DNA of 64,000 bases from a bacterium (GTDB lineage Bacteria > Cyanobacteriota > Vampirovibrionia > Gastranaerophilales > Gastranaerophilaceae), in the NCBI GenBank assembly GCA_017396025.1, contig JAFQNF010000044.1:1-64000 (forward strand), written 5' to 3'. A program made the position numbers and the translations under genes. Within the stretch, counting starts at the first letter, position 1, and each line of letters opens with the position of its first letter. Shown here one piece after another: positions 25,177 to 33,941 of the stretch. The notes under the pieces were generated by a model. It searched no databases. It saw only the letters and a list, made by a program, of their open reading frames with translations, and had not been told where the DNA came from.

Positions 25177-26670
25177 TTATTCCAATGTTTGAATATTATT
25201 TTCTTTATTGTATTTATCTAGAGCCTCTGCACATTTTGTTAAATCCCAATATTTGTTTTTTATATCAATTGTTGCTGCATATGGTATTGATATTGCGTTT
25301 TTTGTATTGGGTTTTACATATAATGCGTCTCTGAATGTAAGATTTCCTTCATCTATTTTTTCATCATAATGCATTAATAAAGTTTTTTGCTCATATGTAT
25401 CAGAAAATAAAATGCTTATAAATGAATATCCGCTGTGCCATATATATCTTCTAAGTTCTGCGTTGTGAAAGTTTGATATTTCAGGGTGTTCAGCTGGAAT
25501 ATATAATGGACCTTCATGTTTTTGTAGTTCTGATTTCATATATTGAATATTTTCATTCCAGTAGTAAGTGTTTATACACTGCCAAGCTGTTTGGAAAATA
25601 CCGCAAAGAAGAATAATGCAAAATAAATTTGTAAGTTTAGCAGAATTTATTTTTTTATTAAAAATATCTGTTAAGAAAATATAGAAAAATAATAGTGGTA
25701 TAAACCAGCATAGAATTGTTCTAAAATGACCTTCCCACATTGGTGATAAAGATATCGATTTTATAGAAAAAAGTTTAATAATAATGTATAAAAATATTGC
25801 GCTTATACAAACTATAGATTTTACTTTAAAAGGTTCTTTTTTAAATGCAAATAGTATCATTAGTATAATGGCTGTTATTGTTATCAGTATATTTAAATTA
25901 AACATATGTGGTATAAAATCAAAAGTTTCTTTTAAAAATCTGACAATTTCTCCTCCTTCACCTGGAATTGAGAACATATATGCTGCATTGAATATTGCTG
26001 CAGCTAATGAGCCAATACCTATAAATCCTTTGGCAATTTTTTCTTTTTTGTCTGATTCCTTACGTATATAGTATATTGATGCAAGTGCCAATAAAAGTCC
26101 CAAGCAAGCAACGTATTCAAAAGTTGCAAACATCATTATTGTGAGAAAAGAAATTGCAAAATAATCGGATTTTTTTAATTTTATATTTGATACAAGGTAA
26201 TTTAGAAGAATAAATTGAAGCATTGCACCAAGAATGCTTTCTGTTATTGAAAATATACAAAAAGTTGTTACAATTGCACAGTAGGTGAATAAGTTCCAAA
26301 AAAGAATATCTGTTCTTCCCGTTCTTTTTGTTAAGTTATAATTCCACCATAATGCTAATATTGGAAGTGCAAAATGTGAAAAAGAATATATCATCATTAA
26401 TGCAAATTTATTGCTTACAAAGAAAATTGAATTTGCGATATATACAGGAAGTTGCAATATCCATAGTATAAAAAATCTAGGATGTCCAGGATCGAAAACT
26501 AAATCTATTTTAAAATTTGCAATGCTATTTAAAATTTTTAGCATATAGAAACCGCCATCCATATACATTCCGCGCATTGTTATGGTTGCATATACAACGT
26601 GAATAATGGATACGATAATAAATATCCATTTTAGGACATTAAATTGTTTATTATTTTTTAATTCTTCCAT
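25177..26670 (-). CDS. Multi-pass membrane protein, possible GT-C glycosyltransferase
   Basis: 497 residues, about 10-12 membrane helices. The first helix is followed by an extracytoplasmic loop with MYMDGGFYMLKILNSIANF and FDPGHPRFFILW; acidic residues in this loop are where GT-C lipid-linked sugar transferases keep their catalytic Asp. The C-terminal ~130 residues are soluble (IQYMKSELQKHEGPLYIPAE). AGAGGAAT precedes the ATG. The layout resembles the protein at 32523-33932. Not recognised as a named family, so the enzyme call is inference. Confidence 0.55.
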   Translation of the reverse strand: MEELKNNKQFNVLKWIFIIVSIIHVVYATITMRGMYMDGGFYMLKILNSIANFKIDLVFDPGHPRFFILWILQLPVYIANSIFFVSNKFALMMIYSFSHFALPILALWWNYNLTKRTGRTDILFWNLFTYCAIVTTFCIFSITESILGAMLQFILLNYLVSNIKLKKSDYFAISFLTIMMFATFEYVACLGLLLALASIYYIRKESDKKEKIAKGFIGIGSLAAAIFNAAYMFSIPGEGGEIVRFLKETFDFIPHMFNLNILITITAIILMILFAFKKEPFKVKSIVCISAIFLYIIIKLFSIKSISLSPMWEGHFRTILCWFIPLLFFYIFLTDIFNKKINSAKLTNLFCIILLCGIFQTAWQCINTYYWNENIQYMKSELQKHEGPLYIPAEHPEISNFHNAELRRYIWHSGYSFISILFSDTYEQKTLLMHYDEKIDEGNLTFRDALYVKPNTKNAISIPYAATIDIKNKYWDLTKCAEALDKYNKENNIQTLE

Positions 26671-26793
26671 TTTAAAAATTCCTCTTTTTTAAAATTATAT
26701 ATTTACGCAGATAGAATATGCAAGAGGTTATAGAATTCTTGGTGATTTTATTTTCCTTAATTAAATTTATTATGTCGGGGAAAGGAGAATTAT

Positions 26794-27162
26794 ATGTTGT
26801 ATAGAATATTTGAAATTGATGAATTAATTGATTCAAAAGCAGATTTGGATAGAGAAATTGTTGATTTAATGGAAAACAATGGAGCTCATTTAAAGTTGGT
26901 TTCATTAAAAAAACATAAATACTTAGACCCTCATTCTTCACATGCAAATACTGCACTTTTTGTTACAGATGGAGAAATAGAAATTATTTTCCCAGAAGCT
27001 GATAGTTGTACTTGCCAATCTTGTGGATGTGATGTTCCTATAGAAGATGAAGATGGAAAAAAATATAAGATAAAGAAAGGACAATTATTTATGTTTGAAA
27101 AGGATGTTGTACATTCTGTTAAGGCCTTAAAAGATTCGTCTTTTCTGCTTATAAAAATATAA
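26794..27162 (+). CDS. Cupin-fold protein with a four-Cys insertion
   Basis: 122 residues. A small beta-barrel pattern (LKLVSLKKHKYLDPHSSHAN, ALFVTDGEIEIIF, KIKKGQLFMFEKDVVHSVKA, FLLIKI) fits a single cupin domain; His42, His45 and the later His are possible metal ligands. Between the barrel strands is CTCQSCGCDV, which could hold zinc or a redox pair and is unusual in small cupins. AAGGAG precedes the ATG. Role unknown; sensor or metal-responsive functions are possible. Confidence 0.65.
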   Translation: MLYRIFEIDELIDSKADLDREIVDLMENNGAHLKLVSLKKHKYLDPHSSHANTALFVTDGEIEIIFPEADSCTCQSCGCDVPIEDEDGKKYKIKKGQLFMFEKDVVHSVKALKDSSFLLIKI

Positions 27163-27168
27163 AGAATT

Positions 27169-27198
27169 AGAGAGACTTTAACAAAGGTCTCTCTTTTT
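27169..27198 (+). terminator. Intrinsic terminator after cupin gene
   Basis: AGAGAGAC-(loop)-GTCTCTCT followed by TTTT, 7 nt after the cupin stop. Confidence 0.8.
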
Positions 27199-27201
27199 GT
27201 T

Positions 27202-27229
27202 TTGAATATTATAAAAATTCGTTTATAAT
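27202..27229 (+). promoter_or_regulatory. Promoter upstream of the M48-like gene
   Basis: TTGAAT (27202-27207), 16-nt spacer and TATAAT (27224-27229), right after the preceding terminator. It likely drives at least the M48-like gene, its partner and mscS. Confidence 0.65.
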
Positions 27230-27250
27230 TGAGTGAGGAAGGTAGTGTGT

Positions 27251-27946
27251 ATGAAAAGATTTTTAGCTCTATTTGCTTGTTTTATTTTTATGGTAGTTCC
27301 TTCTTTTGCAAAAGAAACAAAAGAGGTTAACCTTGTTGATGATATTGCATTACAAAAGCATATAAGTGATATTGGATTAAAACTATTGAATGCCAATCAA
27401 ATTGATGTGAGAATGATTTTTGTTTATAAAGATAATGAGTCAAAAATCAAATTGGAACCGGGTTTGATGAAAAGACAAATTTTTGTATATGATCAAACTC
27501 TGCAATTTGCATCTAATGATGACGAACTTGCTGCATATATAGCAAGAGAAATATCTAAGAGTGCAGAATCATATTCTGGTGGTTTTAGAGGTTTTGTTAC
27601 TTCTTTTCAAGTGAAAGCTGCACCTAAAAAATATGAAAGATTTTTTGATAAAAGAGCTGTTGATTTTATGGTTAAGGCCGGCTACAATCCGCTTGGTATG
27701 ATTACATATTTAAATAAATCTCAACCTCAAAAAAGATATGATACGATTTCAAGACATAATTTAACTTCTAAAAGATTAGCAAATATATATGAATATATTT
27801 ATATTAAACACCCTTATTACCTGAAAAATAATGAATATATTGAAAATGAGGCTTATCAAAATTTCTTGTTAACTTCAATTGAAAATAGAAAAAAATTACA
27901 TGAGAAAATAAAATCTGGTTCAACAAAGGCAGTTAAATATGAATAA
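27251..27946 (+). CDS. Secreted degenerate M48-type metallopeptidase-like protein
   Basis: 231 residues with a signal peptide (MKRFLALFACFIFMVVPSFA, cleavage after residue 20). DDELAAYIAREISKS aligns by eye with the M48 zinc motif DELAaVLAHEiaH, but both zinc histidines are gone (Arg99, Lys103) while Glu100 stays. FFDKRAVDFMVKAGYNPLGM matches the ExxAD...aGydP segment with the ligand Glu changed. It therefore looks like a non-catalytic pseudo-peptidase in the periplasm. GAGGAAGG precedes the ATG; an in-frame GTG at 27233 overlaps that ribosome site. Overlaps the next gene by 8 nt. Confidence 0.65.
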   Translation: MKRFLALFACFIFMVVPSFAKETKEVNLVDDIALQKHISDIGLKLLNANQIDVRMIFVYKDNESKIKLEPGLMKRQIFVYDQTLQFASNDDELAAYIAREISKSAESYSGGFRGFVTSFQVKAAPKKYERFFDKRAVDFMVKAGYNPLGMITYLNKSQPQKRYDTISRHNLTSKRLANIYEYIYIKHPYYLKNNEYIENEAYQNFLLTSIENRKKLHEKIKSGSTKAVKYE

Positions 27947-28517
27947 GGTTTTTTCATTATTGTTTTCTATGATTCTTTTTTCTTCGCTTTCAACATTTGC
28001 ATTTGAAAGAGATACTTTTATTGAAGAAAGTTTAGAAAATCAAAACATAGAAAAACCTATACAAAATTTAAAATATGATTATACTGCTGTTGATAAAATT
28101 CCAATTAAACTGCAAATTCAAACTCCTATCACAACAAAAAATGATTCTATTGTAGAAGGTCAGCTAATTGATTTTGTTGTTAGGGAAGATGTTAAATATA
28201 ATCATAGAGTTGTTATCCCAAAGGGAACCAAAGCAACCGCCGTTATCCAAACGTATCAATCACGTGGTATGAATGGAATACCAGCTATTATTGTATTAGA
28301 TGATTTTGAAATTCCTAATTTGGATAAATCAAAGTTAAAAGATGACTATATAAAGCGCGGACAAGATAGGTCTTACATTGTTTTTCCTATCAAATGGGCA
28401 TTAACCTTGATACCTTTTGCTGGTTATTCTACTAATCTAATTTTAGGTGGACATGCACACATAAAGAAAAAACATAATGTTATAATTTATTACTATCCAA
28501 AATGGGCTGAAAATTAG
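27939..28517 (+). CDS. Secreted protein of unknown function
   Basis: 192 residues with a signal peptide (MNKVFSLLFSMILFSSLSTF, then AFERD). The central part (VEGQLIDFVVREDVKY, VVIPKGTKATAVIQTYQSRG) is beta-rich and recalls the 'preset outer value' strands of VirB10/TrbI-like or SH3-like envelope proteins, though not enough to name it. A late hydrophobic patch (FPIKWALTLIPFAGY) could be a membrane-association site. It is translated together with the pseudo-peptidase by overlap, so the two probably work together in the envelope. Confidence 0.6.
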   Translation: MNKVFSLLFSMILFSSLSTFAFERDTFIEESLENQNIEKPIQNLKYDYTAVDKIPIKLQIQTPITTKNDSIVEGQLIDFVVREDVKYNHRVVIPKGTKATAVIQTYQSRGMNGIPAIIVLDDFEIPNLDKSKLKDDYIKRGQDRSYIVFPIKWALTLIPFAGYSTNLILGGHAHIKKKHNVIIYYYPKWAEN

Positions 28518-28531
28518 TAAAGGAGATAAAA

Positions 28532-29395
28532 ATGCAACAAATTTTGCAAGATATGATAGCTAAACATGCAGAAAAAATAGATTTCTTTTTGATTGGTAAA
28601 TCAATTTTAGAAATTATAATATTCTTTTTTGTTTTGAAATTTGTTAATAAAGGTTTGCACATATTTTTTGATAAAGTTATTGATAGAATTTCAGATAACG
28701 AAATGAAAAAAAATTATCAGACATTAAGACAACTTGGTATATATGTTATTGATGCTATTGTTATTTTATTCTTTGTTACTAATATTTTAGGTAATTTTGG
28801 TATTGATACAAAAGCAATTTTAGCGACTGCTGGTGTACTTGGTGTTGCTGTTGGTTTTGGCGGTAAAAAAATCGTAGAAGATATTTTTACAGGTTTATCA
28901 ATTATTCTTACAGGTCAACTTCGTGTGGGTGATTATGTTACTGTAAATAGCTCAACAGGAACCGTTGAAAAACTTACATTAACAATGTGTGTAATTAGAG
29001 CATACAATGGAGATGTTCATTATTTAAGAAATGGTCAAATTGATACTGTTATCAATCAAACTAAAGATTTTTCATTCCCATTATTTAATGTTGGGGTTGC
29101 ATATAAAACAAATATTAATCATGTTATGCAGGTATTAAAAGACTTAGGTAGAGAACTTAAAGAGAGTGAAGAATACGGCAAATATGTTCTTTCTGATATT
29201 GAAATTTGTGGTTTAAATGAGTTTCAAGATTCAGCTATTGTTGTTCTATGTAGAATTAAAACAACACCTCAAGAACAATGGAAAATTAAAAGAAGATTTA
29301 ATCAAATGATTAAAGAAAGATTTGAACAAGAAGGTATTGAAATCCCATTTCCACAAGTTGTTGTTAATAAGCCACAAGAGGAAAAAACCGTTTAA
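28532..29395 (+). CDS. MscS family small-conductance mechanosensitive channel
   Basis: 287 residues. Three membrane helices end in the pore-lining helix TAGVLGVAVGFGGKKIVEDIF (about 99-119), followed by the MscS beta domain LRVGDYVTVNSSTGTVEKLT and a mixed alpha/beta end. It opens on hypo-osmotic shock to release solutes from the cytoplasm. AAGGAG precedes the ATG. The stop overlaps the galE start by one base. Confidence 0.93.
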   Translation: MQQILQDMIAKHAEKIDFFLIGKSILEIIIFFFVLKFVNKGLHIFFDKVIDRISDNEMKKNYQTLRQLGIYVIDAIVILFFVTNILGNFGIDTKAILATAGVLGVAVGFGGKKIVEDIFTGLSIILTGQLRVGDYVTVNSSTGTVEKLTLTMCVIRAYNGDVHYLRNGQIDTVINQTKDFSFPLFNVGVAYKTNINHVMQVLKDLGRELKESEEYGKYVLSDIEICGLNEFQDSAIVVLCRIKTTPQEQWKIKRRFNQMIKERFEQEGIEIPFPQVVVNKPQEEKTV

Positions 29396-30366
29396 TGATA
29401 TTAATAACAGGTGGAGCAGGATATATTGGTAGTCATTGTGCGTTAGAATTTCTAAATGCAGATGAAAAAATAGTGATTTTTGATAGTCTTGAAAATGGAC
29501 ATATTGAGACAATCAATGCACTTAAGAAAATTGGAAATTTTGATTTTGTTCAAGGTGATTTGAAAAATATTAATGATGTTGAAAAACTATTCAAAAACTA
29601 CAAAATAGATACTGTTATTCATTTTGCTGGTTATATTCAAGTAGAAGAAAGTGTTAAAAACCCACAAAAATATTTTGAAAATAATGTGGGTGGAACATTA
29701 AATCTTTTAAATTCTATGGTTAAGTATGGAGTTAAAAAGATTGTGTTTTCTTCAACTTGCGCTATATATGGAGAACCAGAGTATATTCCTCTTGATGAAA
29801 ATCATAAGAAAAACCCTGTTAATCCATATGGAGAAACAAAGCTTGAAATAGAAAAACAGCTTGCAGAATATGATGAAAAATATGGAATAAAATCTATTTG
29901 CTTAAGGTATTTCAATGTTGCTGGTGCTGATAGTGAAACAAGAATAGGTGAATGGCACGAGCCTGAAACACATTTAATTCCAAATATTTTAAATAATAAA
30001 CAAACATTTAAAATATTTGGAAATGATTATGATACAAAAGACGGCACTTGCGTACGTGATTATGTGAATGTTGAAGATTTAGTAAAAGCGCATAAATTAG
30101 CTTGTGAATATCTGAAAAAAGAAAATAAGTCTGATTGTTTCAACTTGGGTAGTGAAAAAGGATATAGCGTAAAAGAAGTATTTGATTGTGCCGAAAAAAT
30201 AATTGGTAGAAAAATAGATTATGAAATTATGCCTCGCCGCGAGGGTGATGCTGTTATACTGCTTGCAAATTCAACAAAAGCAAAAAAAATACTTGGTTGG
30301 AACAATGAAAAAACATTAGAGGAAAGTATCAAAACAGCTTATCTTTGGTATAATTATCATAGTTAA
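29395..30366 (+). CDS. galE: UDP-glucose 4-epimerase
   Basis: 323 residues. NAD-binding TGGAGYIGSH at residues 5-14, Ser/Tyr/Lys catalytic set (SSTCAIYG, NPYGETK), and the substrate part RYFNVAGA, GTCVRDYVNVEDL. It interconverts UDP-glucose and UDP-galactose (some members also UDP-GlcNAc/GalNAc) for surface polysaccharides. Coupled to mscS by a one-base overlap; wecB two genes later also makes a sugar nucleotide. Confidence 0.93.
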   Translation: MILITGGAGYIGSHCALEFLNADEKIVIFDSLENGHIETINALKKIGNFDFVQGDLKNINDVEKLFKNYKIDTVIHFAGYIQVEESVKNPQKYFENNVGGTLNLLNSMVKYGVKKIVFSSTCAIYGEPEYIPLDENHKKNPVNPYGETKLEIEKQLAEYDEKYGIKSICLRYFNVAGADSETRIGEWHEPETHLIPNILNNKQTFKIFGNDYDTKDGTCVRDYVNVEDLVKAHKLACEYLKKENKSDCFNLGSEKGYSVKEVFDCAEKIIGRKIDYEIMPRREGDAVILLANSTKAKKILGWNNEKTLEESIKTAYLWYNYHS

Positions 30367-30387
30367 TGCATAAAAGGGAAGACCGTA

Positions 30388-31401
30388 ATGGAAAAGTTAA
30401 ATTTAGTATCAGGTATGCGCTCAACAGGTAAACTGCACTTAGGTCATTATATGGGCGTAATTACAAATTGGGTTCAGTTGCAAGAAGATTATAATTGTTT
30501 TTATTTTGTTGCTGACTGGCATGCATTGACTACTAAATATGATAAAACTGAAAATTTAAAACAAGATAAATTAGATGTTGTTTTAGATTGGTTAGCAAGT
30601 GGAATTGATCCTAATAAATCAACAATTTATTATCAATCAAAAGTTCTTCAAATTGCAGAGTTGCACGTGCTTTTAAGTATGATTACTCCAAACAATTGGG
30701 TGGAACGTGATCCAACCTTAAAAGATATGGTTAAAATCTTAAAAAATAAAGATGAAGGTGCTTCAGAAAATATGCCACAGTTAAACTATGGTTTACTTGG
30801 TTATCCTGTTTTAATGTCTGCTGATATTATGGCTTTAAATGGTGCGATTGTTCCTGTTGGTGTTGACCAATTAGCTCACTTGGAAATAACAAGAGATATT
30901 GCAAGAAGATTTAATAACATCTATAAAACAGAATTATTTAATGAACCAAAACCAAAATTGACTCAAATCCCATTACTTCAAGGTGTTGATGGTCAAAAGA
31001 TGGGTAAATCATTTAATAATGATATTAAAATTTCAGATGATGAAGCTACAACAGCAAAGAAAGTAATGCAATGTATTACAGATAGAAGCAGAGCTAGAAA
31101 AGATGACCCTGGACATCCAGATAAGTGTGAAGTTGCATTCAAATATTATCAAGCATTTGCTCCAAGTGAAGTTGTTTGCCAAGTTGAATGCGAATGTAAA
31201 GCGGGTGCTCGTGGTTGTGCTGATTGTAAACGTCAACTGGGTGCAATTATTAATGAAAAATTTGCTCCAATTCGTGCAAAACGTATTGAATATCAAAATG
31301 ATATGGATAAGGTAAAAGATATTATTAACGAAGGTAATAAACGAGCAGCAGCAGAAGCTGAGAAGGTTATGACTCAAGTTCGTGACGCTGTTAATATCTA
31401 G
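30388..31401 (+). CDS. trpS: Tryptophanyl-tRNA synthetase with Fe-S-type cysteine motif
   Basis: 337 residues. The class I HIGH-type motif is GKLHLGHY (14-21) and KMGKS (204-208) is the KMSKS site. The anticodon-binding region contains Cys247-x22-Cys270-x6-Cys277-x2-Cys280, exactly the spacing known for the [4Fe-4S] cluster of Thermotoga maritima TrpRS, plus Cys264 and Cys268. It charges tRNA(Trp). GGGAAG precedes the ATG. Part of a plus-strand run with galE and wecB. Confidence 0.95.
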   Translation: MEKLNLVSGMRSTGKLHLGHYMGVITNWVQLQEDYNCFYFVADWHALTTKYDKTENLKQDKLDVVLDWLASGIDPNKSTIYYQSKVLQIAELHVLLSMITPNNWVERDPTLKDMVKILKNKDEGASENMPQLNYGLLGYPVLMSADIMALNGAIVPVGVDQLAHLEITRDIARRFNNIYKTELFNEPKPKLTQIPLLQGVDGQKMGKSFNNDIKISDDEATTAKKVMQCITDRSRARKDDPGHPDKCEVAFKYYQAFAPSEVVCQVECECKAGARGCADCKRQLGAIINEKFAPIRAKRIEYQNDMDKVKDIINEGNKRAAAEAEKVMTQVRDAVNI

Positions 31402-31410
31402 TAGGTTATA

Positions 31411-32520
31411 ATGAGTAAAATCAAGGTTTTAACAATATTTGGAACAAGACCTGAAGCTATAAAAATGGCTCCATTAGTTAAAGAAATCGAAAAAAATTCA
31501 GATGTTCTTGAAAGTGTTGTTTGCGTTACGGCTCAACACCGTCAAATATTAGACCAAGTGCTAGAATTATTTGAAATTAAACCAGATTATGACCTTGATA
31601 TTATGAAAGAAAATCAAAATCTATGGTCATTAACAAGTGATGTACTTTTAAAAACAAAAGAAGTTATTGATGAGGTTAAGCCTGATGTTGTTTTGGTTCA
31701 TGGTGATACAACAACTTCTATGGCGGCTGCTTTATCAGCTTTTTACGCTAAAGTACCGGTTGGGCACGTTGAAGCTGGGTTAAGAACTTTTGATAAATAT
31801 TATCCGTTCCCAGAAGAGATAAATCGTGTGTTTACAGATGCTATTTGCACATATTATTTTGCGCCAACTGATAAATCTTGTGAAAACCTAGTAAAATCTA
31901 ACGTCGCAAAAGAAAATATTTATAAGACAGGAAATACTGTAATTGACGCACTTTTATACACAGTCGAAAACCACGTAGAAGAGGTTGAAGGTTTAGAATT
32001 AAAACCAAATTTAAAAACGATATTAATGACTTCTCATAGACGTGAAAACTTTGGTGAACCAATTCGAGAAATTTGCAAAGCTATACTTGAACTTGTTAAA
32101 AATAATGATGATATTCAAGTTGTTTATCCGGTTCATCCAAATCCAAATGTAAGAAAGCCTGTTTATGAACTTTTGGATAATGTTGAAAGAGTACATTTGA
32201 TTGAACCATTAGAGTATGCTCAATTTTGTTCATTAATGAAAAAAGCACATATTATTTTAACAGATTCTGGTGGTGTGCAAGAAGAAGCTCCATCATTGGG
32301 TAAGCCTGTTCTTGTACTTCGTGATACAACAGAACGCCCTGAAGCTATTGAATATGGAACAGTAAAACTTGTTGGAACAGATAAAGTAAAAATAGTTTCA
32401 ACAGTTGAAAAACTACTGAGAGATGAGACAGAGTACAAAAAAATGTCAGAAGCTATAAATCCATATGGTGATGGATTGGCTTCAAAAAGAATTGTAGAAG
32501 TTCTAAAGAAAATAAAATAG
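31411..32520 (+). CDS. wecB: UDP-N-acetylglucosamine 2-epimerase (non-hydrolysing)
   Basis: 369 residues with the GT-B-like family signatures IFGTRPEAIKMAPLV, TAQHRQILDQVL, HGDTTTSMAAALSAFYAKVPVGHVEAG (in two parts), TSHRRENFG and LTDSGGVQEEAPSLGKPVLV. It turns UDP-GlcNAc into UDP-ManNAc for surface glycan or teichoic-type polymers. It ends 2 nt from a convergent gene with no terminator visible between them. Confidence 0.94.
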   Translation: MSKIKVLTIFGTRPEAIKMAPLVKEIEKNSDVLESVVCVTAQHRQILDQVLELFEIKPDYDLDIMKENQNLWSLTSDVLLKTKEVIDEVKPDVVLVHGDTTTSMAAALSAFYAKVPVGHVEAGLRTFDKYYPFPEEINRVFTDAICTYYFAPTDKSCENLVKSNVAKENIYKTGNTVIDALLYTVENHVEEVEGLELKPNLKTILMTSHRRENFGEPIREICKAILELVKNNDDIQVVYPVHPNPNVRKPVYELLDNVERVHLIEPLEYAQFCSLMKKAHIILTDSGGVQEEAPSLGKPVLVLRDTTERPEAIEYGTVKLVGTDKVKIVSTVEKLLRDETEYKKMSEAINPYGDGLASKRIVEVLKKIK

Positions 32521-32522
32521 TT

Positions 32523-33932
32523 TTAGTCTTTTCTTTCTTCTAATTGTTTTGTTATTTCTGTAATATCATAAAATTTTGTTTTAATTTTTGCTGAAAGTGC
32601 ACCTATTTGACATCTTACAGTATCTTCATAATATACAGGTTTTACGTCTTTATGGTTTATATGTGAAATAATCATCCCTTTTGTTTCGCCGATGTTTTTT
32701 GCAGCATTAATTGTGAGAATTGAATATGCAAATTGTTCTACGTGTGCTGGATAAAAATAACCAAATTTGTTAAATCTATCTTCGGCGTCTTGCATATAAT
32801 AGATTTCTTCTTTTGATGCTTCAATTAACTCTTTTTTGAAATCAATATATAAGAAAGAGATGTAGCATAGAAATACATTTCCTAAAAATAAAGTCGTAAC
32901 CAAAAAAGGAATTGAATTTTTGCAAAAATTATTAAGTTTTAATGTATCCTTTTTTATTAAAAGAAATATACAAAAAACTATTAGAATGTAAATGCATACA
33001 AATCTATACCAAGTAAGTATGTGAAATGAATAGTTGTGAATATTAAACAATACAACTAACAAAAGAATAAATGAAATGAATATTGGAAGCTTTATATTTT
33101 TAGAGAAGTAATTAATGATAAGTATAATTATTGAAAAAATATAATAAAAAATATAAGGGTTTATTTTACTTCCTAAAAAGAAAATAGGACTAAATGCGTA
33201 AGTAGTTGCAAGTATAGCATTGCTGCCTAAAAGATTTGGGCCAATAGGTGTGAAAGCCCATATTGTATATAATAAAACAGCTAGAGAATGACAAATTAAT
33301 CCAAAAGTTAAAAGTTTTGTTTTGTTTTTATTTTTTAGGTATGTCCATAAAATTATTAAATAAAATGGAACAATCATTTCGTGCAAATTAAATAATGACA
33401 AAGAAATAAGAACAAATATAATATAATCGTATTTTTTAAAATTTATGTCTAAATAAAAATATTGAAAGAAGATTAAGGAAACAAAAACGGCAATGTATGC
33501 TTCGCAACAAGCATATGGAAGAACAGGAAATATTCCTATTGAAAGAAGTAATAGAGGTATAACCCCAAGGTATTTTTGATTTCCTCTATTAAATAAATTA
33601 GCAGAAAATATCGCTAATAAAATTGGAATTAGTGATAGAGTTCCTGCGTGTATTTTTAATAGTAAATCAATGGATTCAATATGAAAAAAATGGTAGGCAA
33701 TGTTTATTGGTATAAAAACCAAAAACATTACGACCATTCTTGCTCTCCAATAAAAATTACTTTCTACATAAAAATTATTATCAGAAAATGCGGAAAGTGT
33801 ATTAACCATATAGTTTGAGCAATCATGCAATAATGTTATGTTGCTGTGTATGGAAAGAAAAAATGGAATAAACAAAAACAGAGCAATAAGTATGTATAGC
33901 AAAATTATCGCTCTGTTTTTTAATTTATTCAT
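32523..33932 (-). CDS. Multi-pass membrane protein, possible GT-C glycosyltransferase
   Basis: 469 residues, about 10-12 membrane helices and a soluble C-terminal tail (about 390-469). The first loop after helix 1 reads LLHDCSNYMVNTLSAFSDNN and FYWRARMVVMFLVFIPINIA, in the same place and with the same D-x2-xYM-x5-S spacing as the protein at 25177-26670. This suggests two distant members of one family. Envelope glycan transfer is a guess. It ends a minus-strand run beginning with glcD-like at 39796. Confidence 0.5.
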   Translation of the reverse strand: MNKLKNRAIILLYILIALFLFIPFFLSIHSNITLLHDCSNYMVNTLSAFSDNNFYVESNFYWRARMVVMFLVFIPINIAYHFFHIESIDLLLKIHAGTLSLIPILLAIFSANLFNRGNQKYLGVIPLLLLSIGIFPVLPYACCEAYIAVFVSLIFFQYFYLDINFKKYDYIIFVLISLSLFNLHEMIVPFYLIILWTYLKNKNKTKLLTFGLICHSLAVLLYTIWAFTPIGPNLLGSNAILATTYAFSPIFFLGSKINPYIFYYIFSIIILIINYFSKNIKLPIFISFILLLVVLFNIHNYSFHILTWYRFVCIYILIVFCIFLLIKKDTLKLNNFCKNSIPFLVTTLFLGNVFLCYISFLYIDFKKELIEASKEEIYYMQDAEDRFNKFGYFYPAHVEQFAYSILTINAAKNIGETKGMIISHINHKDVKPVYYEDTVRCQIGALSAKIKTKFYDITEITKQLEERKD

Positions 33933-33941
33933 AAAAGTCCT

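Noticed and set aside
32339-32438. CRISPR, IS element or prophage content anywhere in the window
   Set aside because: No regularly spaced repeats, transposase, integrase or phage structural genes were found on either strand.
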